Under the pieces are notes generated by a model, which was not told the DNA's origin, did not search any database, and saw only the letters and a list, made by a program, of their open reading frames with translations. Of a stretch of DNA of 36,592 nucleotides, positions 10,629 through 21,000 are shown in pieces (the stretch's first letter is position 1; the number at the start of each line of letters is the position of its first letter). Source of the stretch: Pleurotus ostreatus/Saccharomyces cerevisiae fusant (taxonomy: Eukaryota > Opisthokonta); the NCBI GenBank assembly GCA_024196135.1, contig JAMQCK010000216.1:1-36592 (forward strand), given 5' to 3'. Position numbers and translations under genes: made by a program.

Positions 10629-11635
10629 GCGCAAGATTTATGTCTGCCAACCTCTAGCTATCGATGGCAGGACGGAAGCACGCCCAACTATGAGTCAGCC
10701 GTCGCCTCAAGGAGCTCGGAGTCGGAGTCAAATTTCCTTATGTTGGATTTTTATGTCATCGTAGGCAAGGCCTTTGCGCTGCACCCCTTGGGACAGATGC
10801 AGTTCATGCGTCGTCAGTATGCAAGCTTGTACGGCTGTTTAGTGCGCTGAAGCACGAAGAAGCCCAGCGATTGAGGACAAGTTGAAGTTCGAAAGCGTCG
10901 ATCATCTTTGCTGTCGGCATTATCCGACTCCGTCACGTGCTGGACCCACAACTGGGATCACACCTTGCGTTCTTCACAAAAGGGAGAACTATCAAGAACA
11001 ATGGGGGGCGAAGACCATGGTCCAGCTATTTATCACTTCACGATAAAGAGAAATTTAGTTATCAGAGACTTGAGCCTCTCTGCCAGCGCGAGAATAAAAA
11101 CAGACACTTATGTCTTGCAAAGATAGTGGAAGTAAGCGACTGTCCATCTTTTGCCTGTTGCTCACCCTTCCTGCCTATCCATAGTCTTCGAGGCCGTGGG
11201 ATTCTACCCCTGTTGAACTTTCGGATCCGTGACACCCCGTGACACGACGGGTCTCCCACGATCCCATCGCTCGACGTGACTCCTCGTTCAGCCGTTCAGG
11301 CAGAGCAGCGGCGCGAGTGAGTGTGAATCACGTAATTTTTGTGCAGAACACGCTGATGAGAATACGGGTGTAGTAACTTCACTCGAAGTTCGGAAGACGT
11401 TCATCTGCAAGATCGATCCATAAAGTGACTTGCTCGCTTCGTCTGTGCTTACTCCCTTGCCAGTCCACTAACAAACTTCCGTAAACTCGACGCCATTCAC
11501 CTGCTCACACTACGGCCCTGCTCTCTTGCGCGCTACCTACGACCTTGGAAGTCTCCGCACATATATCTACCTAAAGCTCACCGACTGCCGTCCGCCGCTT
11601 CACTCCGCTGTGCTCACACGCTCTACGTCGACGCC
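10629..11635. other. Divergent intergenic region between the MFS transporter and biotin ligase genes
   Basis: About 1 kb separating two divergent starts. It presumably holds both promoters. A pyrimidine-rich tract precedes the ligase ATG (about 11440-11630), typical of fungal 5' leaders. No coding pattern or repeat was seen. Confidence 0.45.
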
Positions 11636-14600
11636 ATGAACGTTCTCGTGTACGGCGCAACAGATTCTCCTGCTCTCACTCTGCTCAAGGGCGCTCTCTT
11701 GCCGCACTACGCTGTACAGCCTGTCTCTGCTCAAGCTCTCGCCGGTCAGCCGTGGCACGTCAACTGCGCACTGCTCGTCGTGCCGAAGCCTGGGGAGTTG
11801 AGTGGAGGGAAGGTAAGTGTTCAAGCGTTTTTTTAACTTCCGTGTAGCCGCCAGCATACATATAAAACGCTCTCCCTTGATTCTGACCCTTCGACATACA
11901 GCTTGTTCACTACCCACTGACCTCCCCCTTCCCAGGCTATCACCGCCATCCAATCCTACGTCCAGAACGGCGGCGAATTCCTCGGGCTCTCCACCGGCGC
12001 CGCGCTCTCGCCCACCGCAGCCAGCGGTGTGGACCCTGTGCTGCAGTTTAATCTAAGGCCGGGGACGTATCTGCGCTTTGACGGCGCGGCGCGGGAGGGT
12101 AGCGCTGGGGTTGAAGCACGCGTCGCGGCGCAACTAGCGTCTGGGGTTAATGCTCTATCGATCGGTAGTGGCGACGCGCAGTCCACTGCTGGCGCCCACG
12201 CACAATCAACCCGTAGCGCCGACGTTGAAAACCTATCCGGAACTGTCGTTCGCGGCGTTCCGCTGGACCCCCGGAACTCGCTAGCGTGGTTTGCGGGCGA
12301 GGCGGACGTACATACGTTGTTGCAGTACACGACACCCCCGAAGGGCCCTGCAGCCGTCCAGCTCTCCGTCGGCAAGGGACGAGTCGCTGTGGTTGCGCCT
12401 AGCCTCAGAAGCACATCCTTAAATATTCCTACCGCCTCTTCGACCAACCCGTCGTCCAACTCTACCTCTCCCTCCCCTCATGTCTCCCTCCTCCACCATG
12501 TCCTCGCCAGCCTTGGGCTTCGGATCCCCGACTCACCCACCCCGGCCGCCCCACCGCGTCCTCAGCCGCAGTTCCTCACCGCGAATCCGAAGAGGTCCGG
12601 CGTGATCAGTAGCATAACGCGCTCGCTGGCGGTCGCGCAGGCGGAGGTGGCGGGCGGGAAGGAAGCAGCGAAGCGGGATTTGGATGGAGAGAAGGACCAA
12701 GATTCAACTGTGGACACCCTCGCCTCCCAGCTCTCCGTATGGGAAGACTCAGAGGACACGTTCCGCTTCTGGCCGCTGAAGGGCGCGGTGGATGCGGTGA
12801 AGGCGGCGCAGAGTGGCCTTCACTCGGACGAAGGACAAGGTAGCGCAACAGGCAATAAAGACGCACAGGGAAAGAAAGGCTCGCACCGACACATCGTCCT
12901 GTGCCCTGACGGGGAGCTTCCGCCGCGCGACCTGACGCCGAACTTTGATCTGGAAGCGTTCTATGAGGCGCTCGACGCGGCGAGGGGAAGGTCTGGAAGC
13001 GGGGTGTCGAATGGTAGGTCTTTTCGTCACGATCTGCGCCTTGTAGACTGACTTTGCCCTCCTCAGCGACGACCCCATGGCCCCTGGGCGACGCGCTCAT
13101 CTACGGCGAGGCGGTGACGAGTACGCAGACGTTGCTTGAGAGGTGCGCCCTCTTTTTGCCATAACTGCCCTCATTCTCTCTTCTATTCCCCCTCTTCCTC
13201 ACCCAACCACTAACCCTCCGTCCCCAGAAACCCCACCTTCCGCTGGGCGCTCCCCCCGCCCATCGTCTCGCTCGCCTACGCGCAGCTCTCCGGGCGCGGG
13301 CGCGGCGGGAACGTGTGGCTCTCGCCCGCGGGGTGCCTGCAGTTCTCGGTGTTGTTGCGGGTGCCGCTGAGCAAGGTGTGTCTTGAATTGAACCGCAGGA
13401 AGAGTTAGAGCTCGGCTCCGAAAGTCGAGTGCTTGTCTTCGATTCCTGCTGCTGTGCATACTTATATCCTGCCGCGTGAGAAGCACACCCTGCCTATGCT
13501 GTCCGCCAGGATGCCTAAACTGTCCGCCAGGAACGGGATTCAGCTGACGTCAACCCACAGCTCCCCGCCCAAAAGCTCGTCTTCGTGCAGTACCTCTTCG
13601 CCCTCGCGGTCGCCGAGGCGTGCGAGGATGAGGGTGTGTTGGGAAGGCACGGTTGCAAGGTGAGTTGGCCCAAAGCCTTGCCCTGATCCCCGTCTCTTGC
13701 TCCCACGTGTCCCGTGTTTCGCCTCGCCTCTGGCCCCTGGCCTCTGTGTCCACCTCTCAAGAACGATCAGCACGCACGAGAAGAGATCAGCACGCACGAG
13801 AGCGAGCAGCACGAACGAGAGAGATCAACACGAACGAGAGAATCTCAAACTCACCCTCACCCCCAGGTCCGCATCAAATGGCCCAACGACGTATACGCGG
13901 AGGTCGGCTATGACGACAAGAGCGGACTCGGATACGACGACAAGAGCGGACTCGGATACGACGACAAGGGACAGAAACAAACGAAGAAAATCGGCGGCAT
14001 CCTCGTGAACACGGGCTTCAATGGGCCGAATGCGGATGTGATCATCGGTGAGTCGGGGTAGCGGCTGTCTGTCCTCAAGCAGGGTGGCTGGTTGTCCTCA
14101 AGCAGGGTGGCTGCCTGTCCTCAAGCAGGGTGGCTGTCTGTCCTCGAGCAGGGGGCTGTCTGTCCTCAAGCAGGGGGGATTCCTAGGAAGCAGAGACAGC
14201 AGCCCTCCAGGTCAAGGAGACAGCAGCTCTCCATGTCAAGGAGACAGCAGCTCTCCGGGTCAAGGAGACGGCAGCTCTCCAGGTCAAGTGTGTGTGACTG
14301 ACTTGACACCCCCATCCCCTAGGCAGCGGCCTCAACGTCCTGAACGAGCCCCCGATCCCCTCGCTGGCGCAGCTTCTACCAGAGGACACCTCAACACCCA
14401 CTCCTACCCTGGAGCGCACCGCGGCGACCATCCTCGCCCGCTTCGACGTGATGTGGGGGCAGTTTGTGGCGGGAAGCGGGAGTTTTGAGCCGTTCTTGGA
14501 TCGGTATTTGGGGAGGTGGCTGCATTCGTGAGTGGACACATTATTCCTGCTTGCCCACTCCTTCGTTTCTTTCTGCTGCGCACTGCTGCTGCTGGCATGA

Positions 14601-14928
14601 CCCAGATACGGCCCTGCTTGCAAGGACAGAAACCTGCATATATGCGCGCAGACCTCCCCGTGCCCTCTGCCTCACCCTCAACTCATGCTCACCCCACCCC
14701 AGCGACCAGCTCGTCACCATCACCACCGTCGACCCACCGCTGCGCGCGCGCATTGTCGGCATCACGGAACACGGACTATTGCGTGCAATGCCGGAGAGGG
14801 GTGGTGGGATAGGCGGACGCTACGGGGCAGGTTCGTCGAGGGGAGGATCTGACGGGCAGTTCATCGACTTGCAGCCGGACGGGAACAGCTTCGATATCAT
14901 GTCTGGGATGATCAAGGCCAAGAGGTGA
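11636..14928 (+). CDS. BPL1: Biotin-protein ligase (holocarboxylase synthetase)
   Basis: Cytosolic enzyme that makes biotinyl-AMP and transfers biotin to a lysine of acetyl-CoA carboxylase, pyruvate carboxylase and related enzymes. The eight exons are 11636-11812, 11936-13013, 13067-13142, 13228-13375, 13561-13659, 13867-14047, 14323-14527 and 14703-14928, giving 729 residues. Residues 1 to about 290 form the glutamine-amidotransferase-like BPL_N domain (MNVLVYGATDSPA..., GGEFLGLSTGAAL). The catalytic domain starts near 420 (GEAVTSTQTLLER). It has the nucleotide-binding GRGRGGN loop at 466-472, KWPND at 530-534 and KIGGILVNTGF. The C-terminal domain ends FDIMSGMIKAKR. Between KWPND and KIGG lies an in-frame tandem repeat of GYDDKSGL (residues 540-560) that the family normally lacks. 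Introns 4, 5 and 6 (185, 207 and 275 nt) are unusually long for this window and carry tandem repeats. Seen: complete frame and motifs. Confidence 0.95.
13762..13838 (+). repeat. 19-20 bp tandem repeat in BPL1 intron 5
   Basis: Four diverged units of the form GATCAGCACGCACGAGA fill 13762-13780, 13781-13800, 13801-13819 and 13820-13838, within the intron 13660-13866. Confidence 0.85.
13906..13968 (+). repeat. 24-bp in-frame tandem repeat in BPL1 exon 6
   Basis: Units at 13906-13929 and 13930-13953, with a partial third at 13954-13968. They encode GYDDKSGL, GYDDKSGL and GYDDK. The copies are nearly identical at DNA level, which indicates recent expansion. They sit between the KWPND and KIGG motifs of the ligase catalytic domain. 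Confidence 0.92.
14071..14178 (+). repeat. 22-23 bp minisatellite in BPL1 intron 6 (array A)
   Basis: Five head-to-tail units beginning GTCCTCAAGCAGGGTGGCTG at 14071, 14094, 14117, 14140 and 14162 (the last is shorter), with few differences. The array begins 24 nt after the intron's donor site. Confidence 0.92.
14194..14288 (+). repeat. 24-bp minisatellite in BPL1 intron 6 (array B)
   Basis: Four units of AGACAGCAGCTCTCCAGGTC plus AAGG at 14194, 14218, 14242 and 14266. The unit is unrelated in sequence to array A, although both are inside one 275-nt intron. Confidence 0.92.
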
Positions 14929-15318
14929 AAGGGAAGAGAAGAGAAGAGAATGGGAAGCAGAAGAGAAAGATAGACCTTGGAAAATGAAGGAGAGACAATT
15001 GATTGTACTTGAACGCACTTGGCTTTGCTTGAGGGAATTAGAGTTGAAGTCACGACAAGGGAACATGCGTTGGGCAGAGGAGTGATTGCATAGCGTGCGT
15101 TTGGATTGCAGCAGGTTCGAAAGCATTACGAGGATGTAGTGGTCGGATGCCGGTGTATGAGTATGCGGGTGGTGCTCTACGTGCCGCATGCCAGCGACAT
15201 AGGTCAGTTGAGAATAGGGAGGCTGGAAAAGAGGGGAGGAGACAGGAGCGCAAGGTCGAAGTGCGTGAACTGGATGGTAGGAGCGCTCGAGCTCGGCTGG
15301 AGGAGTGCCTGAGCTCTA
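14929..15318. other. Convergent 3' region between BPL1 and uL6m genes
   Basis: About 390 bp between two stop codons, expected to be 3' UTR of both genes. A purine-rich GAAGAGAAGAGAA tract follows the BPL1 stop (14930-14990). No gene was seen. Confidence 0.5.
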
Positions 15319-16018
15319 CTACCTCTTCTTCGCACTTTTTAGGCGGATGGTCTCCTTGCCGATGAAAATGCCCTGCAGCCTTGTTAGCACAACACAGAAT
15401 GCATGCACCGTCGGCACGCACCTTGCCCTTGTACGGCTCCGGCATCCGCAAGCTCTTAATCTTGCGCGCAAACTCCCCGAGCAACTGCTTGTCCGTGCAG
15501 AACAGCGAAATCTTCGTCGCGCTCGGCACCTCCGCCTTCATGTACGGCGGAATGGGCACGTAGACAGAGTGCGTGTACCCGAGCTTCATGTGCAGCCGCT
15601 TCCCGCTCCCGCCGTCCAGTGTCCCGCGCGGGTCGTCCTCCATATTCGCCCTGAACCCGACGCCGACGAGGTACAGCGGCACCGAGTACCCCTCCGTCAT
15701 GCCGACGATGGCATTCGCGATGAGCGTGCGCGTCGTGCCCCACATCATGCGCTGCTCGCGCTCGCCCATGTCCTTCACGCCGATCTGCAGCTGGTGCGGG
15801 TCCGGGAAGTGCAGGGTGATGTACGGCTTGAGCGGGACAGCGGTGCGGCCGAGCGGGCCCTCGACGAGGATGGACTCGGGCGTGGGCGTGAGCTTGACGG
15901 GGTCCTTCCAGAGGAGCGGCTCGCGGCCGATGTGCGGAAGGCGGACGCGCGCGACGGCGGACGTGCTGAAGCGGCGCGCGGCGCAGTGCGCGAGGGGGCC
16001 CCGCGGTAGCGCCTGCAT
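15319..16018 (-). CDS. MRPL6: Mitochondrial large-subunit ribosomal protein uL6m
   Basis: Component of the mitochondrial 54S (large) ribosomal subunit, imported from the cytosol. Exon 1 is 16018-15422 and exon 2 is 15372-15319, separated by a 49-nt intron (GTGCGT...CTGCAG), giving 216 residues. The N-terminus (MQALPRGPLAHCAARRFST) is Arg/Ala-rich without acids, as expected for a mitochondrial presequence. The L6 fold is clear: VEGPLGRTAVPL, RTLIANAIVGMTEGYSVPLY, LVGVGFRA, KLGYTHSVYVPIP and the C-terminal signature RMPEPYKGKGIFIGKETIRL, which is completed only across the intron. The protein ends KSAKKR. The gene name follows yeast usage for the bacterial-type L6. Upstream, 163 bp separate it from the next minus-strand stop codon. 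Confidence 0.95.
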
Positions 16019-16181
16019 CCTGGACAGCGTTGACGGTCGCGCTCGGCAAAATTCGCGGTCAAGGCGCGCTAGACCGGTGGCGGTGCTATTTGATGGCGGG
16101 ATGGACCCATAGGTGACAACATGTTGAACTTGGGGTATACAGTAGTAATTGTACATTCGTAGTCTGTGCTAGCACCCTCCT

Positions 16182-17295
16182 CTACTCCTTATCCTTGACG
16201 AAGAACTCATGACCGGTCGCGTTCTTGTACGTCTTGCGAATCGTGTCGCTGATCTGCTCGTCCTTCGCCTGCTCCCACGCCGACTCGTTCTTCTGGTCGC
16301 CTTGCTTCAGGACGTGCTCCTGCACAAAGTCGACGGCTGAGGGCATGCTGTGAGCGCCTTGTATCTCGAAAAGATACAAACAAAAGCTCACCCTTATCCA
16401 GCCCGTCCTCCTTCTGCTCGCCCTTATGACCGCCCCCGAACGCCTCGTTCACCTTGTCCCCGAACGTCTTCGGCTTCTCCGGCTCCTTCTCGTGCCCCAG
16501 CGCGCTCTTCACCTTATCCAGCACGCCCTCCTCCTTCGGTGGCGGCGCGGGCTCCTCATGCCCCAGTGCGCTCTTCACTTTGTCGAGCACGCCCTCGGGC
16601 TTGGCGGGAGGCGGTGGCGGCGCGGGTTCGTCCTTGAGACCCAGCGCGCTGAGCTTGCCGAGGAGGCCCTCGTGCTTCTCGGGGGCGGGCGGCGCGGGGT
16701 CGGTGTGGTGGGAGTGGTGGTGGTGTCCGTGGGCTTCTGCGGTCTGCGTTGAGGGTTGCTGCGCACGATGCTCCTCCCCCTCCTTCCCCCCAAACACGCT
16801 CGACACCTTCCCCAGCAGGCCCTCCGGCTCATGCTTCTCCGGCGGAGGGGGCGGAGGGGCCACGGGTTGCTCGTGTTCTTCCTCCTTGTGCCCAAAGGCG
16901 CCACTGATCTTCCCCAACAACCCCTCCGGCTCCTTCTTCTCGGGCACGGGAGGCGGCGGGGGCGGCGCGACGGGCTCCTCTTCCTTGCCGGATAGCTTGT
17001 CCCCGATCTTCTCGAAGAACGACTGCTCCTTGGGCGGGACGGGCGGCGGAGGGGGTGGTGCGACGGGCTGGGGCTCCTCATGATGACCTTGACCACCGAG
17101 CGCGCCGCTGAGCTTGTCGAGGAGGCCTTCATGATGATGGGTGTGGGACTCGGTCGCCGGGACAGGAGGGGAGACCTGTTCAGTGACGGGTGGCGGGACG
17201 GGCGCGAGGGGCTCCCCGCTGTGCTGGTTGTGGCCGTGGCTCTCTTGGTGGTGCTCGCCGCCGAGCGCGTCGCCGATCTTGTCGAGGAGGGACAT
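16182..17295 (-). CDS. CipC-like stress protein with nine amphipathic modules
   Basis: The C-terminal 65 residues or so match the small fungal CipC-like/antibiotic- and stress-response proteins: DKVNEAFGGG, then DGLDKAVDFVQEHVLKQG and NESAWEQAKDEQISDTIRKT..., ending ATGHEFFVKDKE. Exon 1 is 17295-16392 and exon 2 is 16336-16182, with a 55-nt intron splitting DK|A. The product has 352 residues, against about 100-150 in the simple family form. Ahead of the conserved tail lie nine copies of a 10-12 residue amphipathic unit (GLLDKLSGALGG, FFEKIGDKLSG, GLLGKISGAFGHK, GVLDKVKSALGHE and so on). They are joined by polyproline (PVAPPPPPP) and His/Glu-rich linkers. There is no signal peptide and no membrane segment. 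The function of CipC-like proteins is unclear. A LEA- or apolipoprotein-like membrane-surface role for the modules is my inference. Confidence 0.85.
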
Positions 17296-18042
17296 GATAG
17301 TTGAGCTGATGATAGGATGTGGTGTAGGCTGAGAACGCGTTGACGCTTCGTGCTTTGGCGATGAGGCCTAAATACGCGCCGAGCAGACAAAGGCTACGCG
17401 TCAACAAAGGGATAAGGGACAAAGGCTGGGGTATGCTATCTCTCGACTACGCCGCGCGATATATATCTGAGGATGGCGCGAACGAGAGTGGATCTCGCGA
17501 TGGACTTGGAGGGTATGGCGGTGCTACGCCAGATGGTGGCGGAGAGGAAGCTGCAGTGTATCAGCACGAGCACAGGGGGCTAAGAGTTCCCCATAGATCA
17601 GGCCTACGCGCCCATAGATCACTACTACTGCGCCGCGATAGCATCGCGGGCGCCCTGGTGACCGGAGGGGAGGAGGCGATGTGCGGCTGATCGGGACGGA
17701 TCCCGAGCAGATGTGAACGCTTACCAAAATAGGGAAGTGTTATCGCCGAAGGTGGGACCCACAAAGGCATGGTTGGGGGAAAAAGAGACTCTGAATGGAA
17801 TTATGTGGGTATAGTGTATACTAGGGGTATAGATAGTCCAAGTACCAGTCAGTTCAGTCCAAGTAGTCCGATTACACAGGGATGAGGTATGAGATGTAGA
17901 TAGAAACAGAGATACTGTAAGGAAAAAGAAAACGAGATCCAGCAGTCCAGTCCAGTCCAAACCACAGAAAATACGCAACAACAAACAAGAAAGAAACAAC
18001 ATCTGTCCGTGCAACAACTCGAATTATATGAACCAATCACCT
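17296..18042. other. Intergenic: promoter side of the CipC-like gene and 3' flank of the orphan gene
   Basis: About 0.75 kb between two minus-strand genes. AGGGG words (stress-response-element core) occur at 17574-17578 and 17666-17670, and a TATATAT run lies near 17459. All are short enough to be chance. The 17760-18040 part is A-rich and looks like 3' UTR of the next gene. No coding region was seen. Confidence 0.4.
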
Positions 18043-21000
18043 CTACCGCCTCTTAGGCTTCTTCGCGCGACGCCCGCTCTCCCAGGTGACAGGGCCGCCT
18101 TCGTCCACGTAGTCCTCGTCGTCTTCGTCGTTGTCGGTCTCGTCGTCTGTTCGACGGCGCTTGCGGTTGGGGCGAGAAGGGCCTGCGATATGTTGACGCG
18201 ACGGGCTTGCGACGGGAGGGCGCGATGGGCCAGCGACCGGAGGACGCGACGGGCCGGCGACAGGAGGGCGTGATGGGCCTGCAACAGGAGGACCCGGTGG
18301 CGGTCGATACGTGTGAGGCCTTGGCGGCTGTCGGGACACGGAGGCCCTCGGTCGGGGGATGGACGCGGCAGGTCGGGGCGCAGAAGTGCTGGGTCGGGAC
18401 ATGGACTCCCTCGATTGCTGCTCGTCGGCAGCGGCTCTCTTCGCGGCCTCCAGACTGGGCCACACCTCTGCCAACAATGCGGGCGCTATCATCTTCGGAG
18501 CCTGACTCGTGGAGGCGCGGGCGGAAGGGCGTGGGTTAGCACTGACAGCAGACTCCTCATCCCTGCGCGTACGCTTGGGGGCAGGTGCTGCGTCCTCGGT
18601 CGCTTCGTCCCGAAGACGCTTGTTGCCTCGAGGGGCGTGCGGTTGTTGCGAGGGTGCGGCAGGGGCTCGTTGAGACGATGTAGTCGGCGCCGTCTTGCCC
18701 TTGCGCTTCTTCGCCGGCCGGGAGGGTCCAGCGTCATCAGCCTCCTCGTCCTCATCCTCAGCGCGCTGGCGCTTCTTGCCTTTCGAGCGCGTTCCTCTGC
18801 CTTGGACGTCGTTGTCTGCGTTCTGCTCCCTCACATTCTCTACGGTGTCGAGAATGCTGCGTGTGCCGGGCATCGGATTCCAATATGGGTAGGAGAGCAC
18901 TGTGTGTGTGTGTCAGCGCTCTGAAAATGAGTACCGGGTGGACAGAAGAGGGGGTCTTTGAATGACGGATAGACTAGGACTATGATTGAAATCTACTCAC
19001 ACATGATGTGATGGACGTCCGCCAAAATTTGACGGAGGTCCTCACCCAGCCTGCGGTCGTCGTACCGGATGGGAGACCAGTCACTGTGTGCGTTGAGGAT
19101 CTCGCGCCGGGAGCGGAGTTCTGGGGGCGGTCTGGCGTTTTTCTTCTTTTCGTCCTCGTCCTTGTCCTCGCCCTTGTTCTCCTTCGCCTTGCTCCTTTTG
19201 CCCCTGTCATGGGATTGACTGGATTGGCCCAGCTTGTTATCACCTGTGCCGTAATCGCCGTCAAAACCTTCATCTTGTCGTCCATTGACATTCGCACCTT
19301 CGCTGGCCGACCCGTCGGCCTGCTCCACGCTGCCATTGTCCGCCGGCTCCTCTGGAAGGTCCTCCGGTACGCCTTCGGCTTCCAGCGCCCTCGCTTCGAT
19401 GAAAGCACGACTTGGAGTATTCCAGTTCCCGTAGTCCACAGGAACGGCCTCGGGGCAGGTGAACGTGCGTCTGGGTAGCATCTCAAGCGGGTCTTGATCT
19501 TGCTGACCGCCCTTTTTGCTGCCCTTCTTGCCACCCTTCTTCGAGCCCTTCTTCGCTCCCTTCTTCTTGTTCCCCTGCGTCCCCTCCGGCGCGCGCAGCG
19601 GCGACTCGTCGTCTCCGAGCTCAGCGACTGTGAAGGTGTACGCGTTCTCGCAGGCGACGAAGACGACGACCCTGGTCTGAGCTGGGTAGACGGGATTCAT
19701 AGGCCCACGTGCCGGCTGTATGAATGCGGGGGATCCCGACTGGCCATGGAGGTCAGCAGCAGGCGGATTATTCCGGTCTGTCGCGATAGCGCGGTTCCAT
19801 GAGTCAAAGAAGAGCCTTCGAACCTGGAGGAGAGCGTTAGTGCTGCAAGCTCGGAGAGGAGAAATAATGCATCCTGGTCAAGGGTCATGCACTTACTGGA
19901 TCCCGAATCTCTAGCCTTCCTCGCGCTATAGCTTGTTCCACGGTCTCGTCTCTCGAGCGATGAACCACATACAATATGAAGGGGGTACAGCTGTCCATAT
20001 CTCCCTGCTCTATGTCCCCTTGAGGCTCAAACTCAAGCTGTTCTTCGTTCGCAGCGCCTAGGAGATTGCCCAAGCTCTGGTCTCTCGCTGGTCCCTCGAT
20101 AGCGCGACTGGTCGAGGTTCCATTGAGCACGTTTTCAACGTTCTCGTCCAGGCACTCTTGGGTTCCCGCATGAGGGTTGCCAGGCCTGTGACGCAACAAG
20201 ACGCCTTGGAGATACGGCTGGCTCTCCACTCGGTCGGCCTTCCGGATCACGTCCTGGAGGGATGGGCCGCCCTGCTCGATGGCGCGCGCATAGGCCTCGC
20301 GAGCCTGTGGTCAGTGTCAGTGTCGATGGATCAGAGATCATGGGTCGGGCAGGAGGAAGTATGACACATACATTGTCAATGAGCGCGGTCTTCTTCCCCT
20401 TGCTTGCCCTCTTCCTGTTCTCCTTCTCGTCTGACCCTTCGTTGAGTGGAACCACCGCTGTGCGAGTAGTGAAGGGCGGGTTTGCTGCATGCTCGGCAGA
20501 AGAGAGGCCACTTTGTACGTCTTCATCGAGCTCAAGTTCGCCATTTACAACCTCCCATACGACGTGCAACTTGGCGGCCCAAATATCATCGTATCCATCA
20601 TTGTCTGACGGGGGTGACGGCGGGGGGATAGGCGATTCTTGGTGGGGGGCAGAGGACGGCATCGAAGTTCGCGAAGGAGGACGGGGCGAAGGTGGATGAG
20701 CCAAAAGTGGACGAGGGCCACGGCCCTGCTGCCCACATTGCGAATCATGCAATTCAGAGACTGGCGCTTTGGCAGATTCTGTGAAGGCGGAGGTGTCGAC
20801 CTCGGGCAGACCGATGTTGATCGTTCCGCCGGTCAGCGTCGCCGACGTTGTATCAGGCGATAGGACGTCACCCTGGTTCGTGTCAGGGGGCAGCAGCTCA
20901 GTATAACATGAAGGAGACGGCCCCGCACGCGTTGCGTTTTCGGATGCGCTTATGAGCAGCAAGGCGTCGACAGCCTCCAGATCGTCACGTGGCGAGATGG

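Noticed and set aside
15305..16009. Long plus-strand open frame opposite uL6m
   Set aside because: It mirrors the uL6m coding exon. The minus strand has the recognised ribosomal protein with a proper presequence and intron.
16420..17280. G-rich plus strand with possible G-quadruplexes
   Set aside because: Explained by the polyproline codons of the CipC-like protein on the other strand; no independent evidence of function.
17574..17670. Two AGGGG stress-element words upstream of the CipC-like gene
   Set aside because: Five-base words are expected by chance in this composition; kept only as a note in the intergenic entry.
18900..18911. TG dinucleotide run as a microsatellite locus
   Set aside because: Only about six units, and it forms the pyrimidine/CA tract of an intron acceptor (CACACAG) in the orphan gene.
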